The notes under the pieces are model-generated. The model was not told the DNA's origin. It did no database searches and was given only the letters and a program-made list of their open reading frames with translations. From NCBI RefSeq assembly GCF_963678635.1, contig NC_087070.1, positions 5,798,539 to 5,862,538 of the forward strand: DNA of 64,000 bases. The letters run 5' to 3'. The position numbers were made by a program, and so were the translations under genes. Shown one piece after another: positions 57,204 to 64,000 of this stretch. Position 1 is the first letter of the stretch; the number at the start of each line of letters is the position of its first letter. Source of the DNA: Symsagittifera roscoffensis. Lineage: Eukaryota; Xenacoelomorpha; Acoela; Convolutidae.

Positions 57204-57770
57204 CTAATCATTAAGATGAAAATATGAGTTCGGGTCCTTCGTATTTAAATGGTTCACATTTAATTGTGGGTCATTGCGAAATTTTACAATGCATTTTGCA
57301 AATAAACTTTGAATGTTTGTTTGCGGCGTTATAATCTGCTGATCGAAACTTATGCTAATTGGGTCAACTTGAGGCTGCGGGTTGAACTATTTAACCCAAA
57401 TCAAGTTACCGATCGATTTTTTTTTCAAGTTGAAAGGCAAATGAAGGTTACTGGACCGCCAAACAAGCAGCATTTACACGCCTAAAACCAGACCTGCAGT
57501 GAAAGTAATCAGCAAAACAAATTTGCCCAAATTTAGTTCCCGCCCGAACTACAAAAGAACTAAATGAATTCTTACCATTCTTGCCAAAGCAGAGTGAAAT
57601 CGGTCCCGCATGAATTCAACTGAAAATGACTTATGACAGGCATTCTGTATTCTGGTTGCGCTTTCAAACCTTTCAGATTTAATTACTTTCAATTCATTAC
57701 TGATTAAGGAATTAGAGCCAAAAATCGCTTCAAATAGACATAAATTATAATCCAAAGTAGTAGAGTCCAA
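57204..57770 (-). CDS. Two-exon gene, unknown function, 109 residues
   Basis: Exon 1 is 57770-57576: ATG and 65 codons of mixed composition (DYNLCLFEAIFGSNSLISNE, RIQNACHKSFSVEFMRDRFH), ending at the donor GTAAGA in phase 0. Exon 2 is 57338-57204, starting after TTTCGATCAG, also phase 0, with 44 codons (QIITPQTNIQSLFAKCIVKF, NHLNTKDPNSYFHLND) to TAG. The intron is 237 bp. The matching phase and balanced composition make this one of the best non-repeat gene models in the window. The acceptor has a weak pyrimidine tract, so an alternative exon is possible. No domain recognised; no signal peptide or membrane segment. Confidence 0.5.
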
Positions 57771-58945
57771 TTAGCTTCAAGTTCATTGCGATTAAGACTG
57801 GAAAAAACATGAGTTCCCATTTTTGGGCAAATTGTTTTTTCGTTAAAAAAGTTATAGTTTTTTTTTAATCAGTTTTCTAAAACTTTGTTTTCAAGAAGTT
57901 TCCATGATTAATCATTCAGCTTCAAGTGTCTTAGCTTATTGTAGCTCCTAAAAATGGACATTGGCTTTATAGTCTATGAAATAAAATGTCTGTGAACTTT
58001 AATTTAAAAAACGTAGCCAATCACTTTGGTTTATCCAACCAGAAAATTGAATTTGCCATTTATAGGGTAAAAAGGAATAGCCATAAAGACCCAATTTAAT
58101 TTATTTCGGCTTGTTGAATTACATTATTGTTTGCACTCTGAACTATTTTAACTCCCGCCTATTCTGCCACAATTATTTATGAAAACAACTATCCCTAATT
58201 TCTCCTGAAATTAAACGCCCTCCTTCCATTTTATACCCCGTTGCATTTTGTTTTCTCTGTCTGCCATTGATTCAAACATCTGCCTGCTTTTTACAAAAAT
58301 TGTTTAGTTACTGTGCTCGTGGGCGTAAAAAAGTTTTGTTGCAAATCGAACCTAAAAATTTTGTGTGAAAAATAAATAACTTGATCGTTGTATGCAGAAT
58401 TCCCCTGAAAAACACCCACGGTACTTTTTTTAAATAAAATTTAATCTGACTAAGTTCAACGGTTAGTCAACCAATTTGCTAGTCTTTATCGGCGGAAAAA
58501 AAAACAGGTTAGCGCAAACTAACTTTCTTCTAATTAAATTAAGATTTTAGACTACTGCGCTTTAAGTCTACAGCCTCCTTACCAAATAGACCAAGTTAGG
58601 ATCCTGCACCCTATTTATTTATTACTATTTACTACTACTAGATAGTTTTATAAACATAGAATTTACAAGTTTTTAACGATGAAACTTTTTTTACCGGATA
58701 TGATCACAACTTTCAAGCAAAAATATACAGTTATACAATTTATACAATTCATACAATATTAAAATATATATAATTATTCCAATCCATCCAAATCATTTAA
58801 AATGGTTAACAAAAATGTTAGAAAGCACTTTTTATTTGATCATCAGAATTAAAGTTCAACCGTTTCAATTTTTTAAAGTTGCATCTAAACGTAAAAATAG
58901 AAGCTGGAAGATGCTAAAGCTTTAAAAAATGAACCTCTCCCACAC
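57771..58945. other. AT-rich spacer upstream of the 57-kb gene
   Basis: No feature recognised beyond short TATACAATT repeats near 58728-58770. Confidence 0.4.
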
Positions 58946-58947
58946 TA

Positions 58948-60082
58948 CAGGGTGATACAAAACCTATGACAGTTGTCAAAAAGCTGTCATTTCTGACCTA
59001 AACTGACCTATGAATCAGATTATTCACACGATGACGGCTGAGAATTGGATTTTTGATAACTTTTGATCAAATATATTTAGAAACAAGACAGCTCGTATCA
59101 GGGTGAAGCCATGAATGTTCCGTCTGCCTTTTGAGGTTTATGGAGCAGAAATAACAAAAAAAATTAAATGTAAAGAAATAAAATGAAAGTTTTTTTTTCT
59201 AAAATTCGAATTTTTTTTTTGAAAATTATCCCCCCACACGCCCGATAAAGTACAAAAGGATAGATTTCGCTCCTTGTAACAAATCAATTATAGCTTATAT
59301 GCTTCTTTCAACCACCAACTTGGAACGATTTCTGAGACGGATTGAATCTCCGTGAATTGTCTCGAATTGGCCAAAATGGCAATCTTTAACCCCCATAACT
59401 TTACAAAAAATGGCCACAGGTGAAATATCGTTTGAAATTTAAGCTCAGGACAACCTTTTGAATGATGTAAAAAAAACTCCGTCAAAAATGGCTAGTCAAA
59501 AAATCGAAATTTGTCTGAAGAAAAAAAAACCCATCTTTGTGCCATCTTCTTTATTTTCAATCATGCTTTCAGGAATTGTTCACGCTAACTTCTTCAATCT
59601 CGCGTGTTTTCTCGCAGAAATGAAACTCACAGATGAAAAGCGCAACTTAGAATTTGCCAGTTTGCTAAAGGATTGTCTGCAATTGCAGTCAAGTGTGCTT
59701 TACTCGAAACACAGCCACACTGGTGAGGCGTTTCTCGGAAACGTTCCAATTTGCGTCAGAATCTGTCAGTTAGAGTAAACTTGCTTTATTGCGACCTCAG
59801 TTTAGCGTATTTTTCGAGAACGGTACGCTTGACTGCAATTACAGACAAACCTTGCAGACGATTCGGCAGGAATTTACGCGAAATTGAAACAATTAGCGTG
59901 AACATTTTACAGAATCGTTTTGAAAATCAAGAAAAATTTTTGTGTTTCTTACAAAAAACGTTTTTCCTCTATTATCAAAAGTCCTCACCTCAGCTGTCAC
60001 CTTGTGAAAAATCAGATTGATGCGTCAAATCAGTTGGAAAATACAATTTTTTCAACGGTGTCATAGGTTTTGGATCACCCTA
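58948..60082. mobile_element. TA-flanked foldback element, Tc1/mariner-like ends, with nested family A
   Basis: The termini (C/T)AGGGTGATMCAAAACCTATGACA are inverted and flanked by TA (58946-58947 and 60083-60084), the Tc1/mariner target. The inverted similarity runs beyond 110 bp on each side (for example TTCACACGATGACGGCTGAG against TTCACAAGGTGACAGCTGAG) and resumes near the centre: CTGCAATTGCAGTCAAG near 59680 against CTTGACTGCAATTACAG near 59832. No transposase frame was found, so it is non-autonomous. The family A copy at 59092-59534 interrupts the left arm. Confidence 0.75.
59092..59534 (-). mobile_element. Family A element, left end truncated (A11), nested
   Basis: Reverse orientation from AACAAGACAGCTCG to about CCCATC. 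The CGCG-rich central segment and the left terminus are missing. It lies inside the TA-flanked element, so it inserted later. Confidence 0.88.
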
Positions 60083-60887
60083 TATTTTGATTATATTGAA
60101 CTTTTTCATGAAACAATGTCTGCCTAACATAAAACTTATCTTAGTTCTGGAGAAAGAAGCATTAATGAAAATGACTTCAACAGCAAGATAAACTAATTTA
60201 AAGATTGTGTTCTTTTGATTAATTAAATCATTTTTGTCATCTTTCTTCGTTTGTTGCGCATAATAACGCGTGATATGGTTCATTTAAAAATAAGCTAATA
60301 TATTGGAGTTTTGAAGCAAAAAAATGGTCATTAAGGACAATTAATTAATAGTGTTTGTTTGGAAAATCAAATCCCATCTAGTGAAAATGCATTATAGCAG
60401 TTTTTCTTCAAAAATCCACCCGTTTTAATTAATTTTTTTCTGCTATAGTTAATTGTAAATGGGAGAAAGTAAAAAAGTCACAAAAATTATCCAATTAAAA
60501 ATAGCACGTAGTAAAATTGAGAAAATACGCAGTAAAAAATACAAAAAAGCAAACAAACCAATTTTTGAGCTCAAGCTCTCAGCAAATACAACGATCAAAA
60601 ATTGGATCTACATATCTATCTACAATTAATGGAATCATTTAAAAAAATGATTCCATTAGTTATTGAAATTTTATCTAGGCTCCCAAAATAAGACAAAACA
60701 TATCAATTAAAATTCGTGAAACCACCGCGCGAGAAATGCGTTAGTTGCATGCAGGACCGGGATAATTTCATAAAACATTTTGATGAAACAACCCAATCAA
60801 ACCGTTTCTAGACGTAAGTTTTATGAATGACAACCCAAGTATGTCTGCAGTTCTTGCGATTTGATTTTAGCGAAAGGAGTGAGAGTA
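60083..60887. other. AT-rich spacer
   Basis: No gene recognised. A short inverted repeat AATGGAATCATTT/AAATGATTCCATT is present near 60630-60657. Confidence 0.4.
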
Positions 60888-61062
60888 AATAAACCAGCCG
60901 AAATATAAGCCAACATAAAATTCACAAGTAAATAAGCCAGCCGAAGTTACATTATATGAATGAAGTTTGTCAAATTTTTGTAACTATTACAAAAATTGTG
61001 TCATAACGATTATATAACAGTTACGTATTTTCGGCTGGTTGAGATTTTGGCTGGTTTATATA
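60888..61062. mobile_element. Small element with ATAAACCAGCC inverted ends
   Basis: The left end has AATAAACCAGCCGAAATATA and a second AATAAGCCAGCCGAAGTTAC; the right end, read in reverse, has ATAAACCAGCCAAAATCTCA and ACCAGCCGAAAATACG. The ends thus carry paired inverted copies of the same word around about 80 bp of AT-rich DNA. A related word occurs near 51517. No coding frame. Confidence 0.55.
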
Positions 61063-61531
61063 TCACCAAAGCAGCTACGAAAAAAAATTGAATTCGAGAG
61101 GTCAAAAAATTAGACTCTGCCCTGATATTAAGCCAAATGAAACAACTGCTGCCTAGTTTATGTGAAATAAAAGTTAATTTGAACTAATTCTGTAATTTTA
61201 GTGCTAGCTGTTTACAAAACTTTTTAATGATATGTTTTGATCCAAATTAAAGAAATAACTTCCATTGAGGTTCACAGTCATTGCTTTAGAAAACTTTAAT
61301 TTGTTACTGTTAAAAAAACCTTACTGTTCTATGGATGCAATTTTTGCGCAAATTTTACGATTAAACTTATAAAATTCCTGCATTGTTTGCGTTAAGCTTG
61401 CCAAAAATATACCAGGTTTTTTATTTTACTGTTTACTTATTTATCTTTTTTTTGCTCCGTACTTAATTGTTGAAGTTGTAGTTTCTGCTTATTTGTGCAG
61501 TTATCTATCAAAACTTCAATCTCAAGTTTAC

Positions 61532-62034
61532 TGTTTCGACTTTCGAAGAAAAAGGAATATTTATGCTTGGTGTGGTTTTTTTATTTATTCAGTCAATTTT
61601 TGCCGATCGAAATAGTGGTTTTCAACAAAATTTTTTTATACCATATTGAAGATATTGACTTCTTGAGTTCAAAAGCAAAAAGATATTTTTCCTCCAATTA
61701 TTTTTCGCAAAGTTCTGGGATTTTGAAAAATGCCAAATTGGCCATGTTCTAGACTAAGTTATGCGCGCTTTGAAGAATTTATTCATATTGCTGAGAGCGT
61801 AACGCGAACTATTTCTGCGTGGCCAATTCGAATTATCGCGCACAACAAAACCGTTCCAAATTGAATTGAAGCTGACTAATTGGATTGTAATAGTTTCATA
61901 CGACGCAACATTTCACACTTTGATATTGTCCGAAGTTTATAGGTTTTCAATTTTTTACCCGAAAACTATTCGATATGAATTAAGGAACAGTCGGAAAATT
62001 TAGGGTTTTGCCCTGATTTACGAGCAGTCTTGTT
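61532..62034 (+). mobile_element. Family A element, diverged subfamily (A12)
   Basis: The left end is TTTCGACTTTCGAAG; the right end is GAACAGTCGGAAAATTTAGG, a hairpin TAGGGTTTTGCCCTG, then TTTACGAGCAGTCTTGTT. Terminal features are kept while the interior differs greatly from the main group and matches 2233-2671. Confidence 0.75.
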
Positions 62035-62534
62035 TTCCTTAAAAATAAAAACTCATAAAATCAGGGTTTTCAAGTAATGATTTATGAAATTTTTTTAAAA
62101 AAAATAATTAAATTAGGTCGAATAGTCGAAGGAAAAAATTGCTTGTCCTATGAAACATATTTTTGTAGGTTATTTAGTTTAATTATATTTAAATATTGGG
62201 AAAAATTCAATCGAAAATGCATCTTCAGATGTTGTTGCGAAATGAATGAATCATAAATAGCATCAGTAAGATTTATGCACTGTTGAAAATTGCTATTCAA
62301 ACACCTTACCAGGACAAAGCAAAATCTTGAAAAAATATTGCAATTCCGAGTTGTAGTATTTATTTTTTGCAAGTTTCTTGCAAAACTTGCACTTTGTTAT
62401 CAATATCTTAGCAAAATATGCATTCTAGGTACAATAAGAAGATATCCATGAAAATTAAAAACAACCCCTAGAAACACTTATTTTTTTCTGGCTGGTTTTC
62501 AGAGTAATCAGCACTTTTAAAATAAGAATAATAA

Positions 62535-62878
62535 TAACAAATAAATCATTTATGGCAAATAAGCTTCTTTCAACCAATTTGGAACGAATTCTAAGACGGA
62601 TTAAATCTCCGCTTTTGCGTTAATAGCGCGAAACATGTCGCGCGTTAATTGTCCCAAATTGGCCAAAATGGCAATCGTTAAGCCCCCATAACTTTACGAA
62701 AAATGATCACAGGTAAAAAAAAACATTTTCAAATTTAAGCTCAGGACATCAATACCTTTTGAATGATATTAAAAAAATTCCGTCAAAAATGGCTAGTTAA
62801 AAAGTCAAAATTTGTCTGAAGAAAAAAACCCACCCGAGCACAAATATTCCGTTACTTTCGTATCGAAAGTCGGGACAA
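62535..62878 (-). mobile_element. Family A element, right part missing (A13)
   Basis: Reverse orientation, beginning at the ATGGCAAATAAGCTTC segment and ending with the intact left hairpin and CGGGACAA. The right terminus is absent. Confidence 0.88.
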
Positions 62879-63939
62879 TAAAGATTCATTGACGTTTCAG
62901 TTGGTCTTTTTATTAAAAAAAATCTCCGCTCCGAATTTTGACGCTATATCTATTATTTCTCATTTCCATTTTATATTACATAGGCGACTTAGAGGAGACA
63001 AATGCGCAGTTTTTGTCTGCTCTGATTGATTACTTATACGAGACTTGCTTTGAAGTCACATAAACACAAGTCTGTAATGATTATATCAAGCGATACAAAA
63101 TCATAACAAAGACTGTTATTGAGTTTGAAAACAACTTGAAACTGAATATATTTTTTTAACATTAAATATGCCGAATTGGTGAGATTATTAAAATATAGTT
63201 TTCATATATTCAACTTTTTCAATTACGGTAACCACAACTGCTCGAAAAATCCCAATTTATTCAAATTTGATTGCAATTTCCGATTTATCTTTTCATTTCT
63301 TGTTTCCAAATTGGAAAGCCGAGCTGGTTTTTACTGCTTTTAATGACTATTTTTTCTTTTTTTTTCGAAGTTCCGTTTTAACGAGGCGACGCTACAACCT
63401 GTATCGCATAACGTTTTTTTGATCATTCTAAATTCTGTCTTTTTTGGCTAATCCTGGCAGATCATAATTGGCTTTCGAAATTATATACTCTAAAACCAAA
63501 AACTTGTAAAAAGTATTACCATCGATGAATAAGAAACGGAGTTTTGGTGCATCTCGGCAAGACTTATAAAAATCCAAAATCAAAATAGCTGAAATAAGGC
63601 CATCAAAACTGAAAAAATGATGATCGACAATTTCTCCTGAAGGGCAGAAAAAGTTTTAGGAAATCAGCCGACATTTGAATTTTAAATTTCTAAAAACTAT
63701 TTGACGTCAAATGCAATGACGTTTTGGTGAACAAATTAGAATTTTTGTCCATTTTTGTACGTAAGATCTTGACATCATGCATTTAACCACATAAGCATTT
63801 TAAACCATATACCAAATTGCCCTAAAAAGCAGATAAAAGTTAGTAAGAATAAGTTTTTTTTTGATGCTTTCAGATGGTCAGATGTTCTTAGAAAATGAAA
63901 GTAGCTAAAAAAGGTAGCAAAGTTCTTAAAATCATTAGA
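62879..63939. other. AT-rich spacer
   Basis: No gene, intron pair or terminal repeat recognised. Confidence 0.5.
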
Positions 63940-63998
63940 ATCTTGTTAACAATCCCCCCCCCCCTATGATACCTGGGATGGGGTAATTAACAAGATCC
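63940..63998. repeat. Inverted repeat at the window edge, related to 6879-7076
   Basis: ATCTTGTTAACAATCCCC faces GGGGTAATTAACAAGATCC across a C-rich centre. The GTTAAC(N)ATCC word matches the foldback at 6879-6935. It may continue beyond the window. Confidence 0.5.
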
Positions 63999-64000
63999 AA

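Overview
The window is AT-rich, repeat-dense eukaryotic nuclear DNA with two scaffold gaps of exactly 200 N. There are no bacterial features: no operons, no ribosome binding sites, and genes are interrupted by GT-AG introns. Splice acceptors are short U-rich tracts ending in TTTCAG, and introns run from about 60 to 320 bp. Together with animal-type Ty3/gypsy, hAT-like and Tc1/mariner-like elements this suggests an invertebrate. The acceptor style fits a nematode, but the species cannot be named from this window.

Layout. 1-10 kb: AT-rich spacer, four diverged copies of a local repeat (3.06-5.36 kb), four copies of an abundant ~540-bp element (called family A here), and a two-exon gene for a small Ser/Arg-rich protein (5890-6410, minus). 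10.3-17.4 kb: a decayed Ty3/gypsy retroelement on the minus strand, reading right to left as an extra upstream frame, gag, zinc knuckle, protease, reverse transcriptase and RNase H, with no integrase. 17.45-25.17 kb: two almost identical tandem copies of a 3.86-kb unit, each with a candidate two-exon mini-gene. 26.7-35.5 kb: a second Ser/Arg-rich gene and exons of one or two more on the minus strand, plus several tiny candidate genes on the plus strand. 36.88-37.61 kb: a 731-bp palindromic element. 39-44.65 kb: four family A copies, two of them head to head. 44.65-48.5 kb: a second, more decayed gypsy-type element of another lineage, minus strand. 50-64 kb: hAT-like MITEs (one with an exact 8-bp target duplication), more family A copies including a 122-bp deletion derivative, a TA-flanked foldback element with a family A copy nested inside, and a well-supported two-exon gene of unknown function (57204-57770, minus).

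Two things stand out. (1) Family A has at least 14 copies. It lacks ordinary terminal inverted repeats but has a perfect hairpin near each end and an 11-bp inverted repeat placed asymmetrically, and three copies are flanked by 9-11 bp direct repeats. (2) A set of tiny spliced genes encodes Ser/Arg-rich proteins with shared GM and HNFRSS-type motifs, on the minus strand at about 2.1, 6, 27, 32.6 and 35.4 kb. Their small size, basic SP/SR composition and spread as paralogues suggest nucleic-acid-binding proteins, possibly sperm nuclear proteins; that function is inference only.
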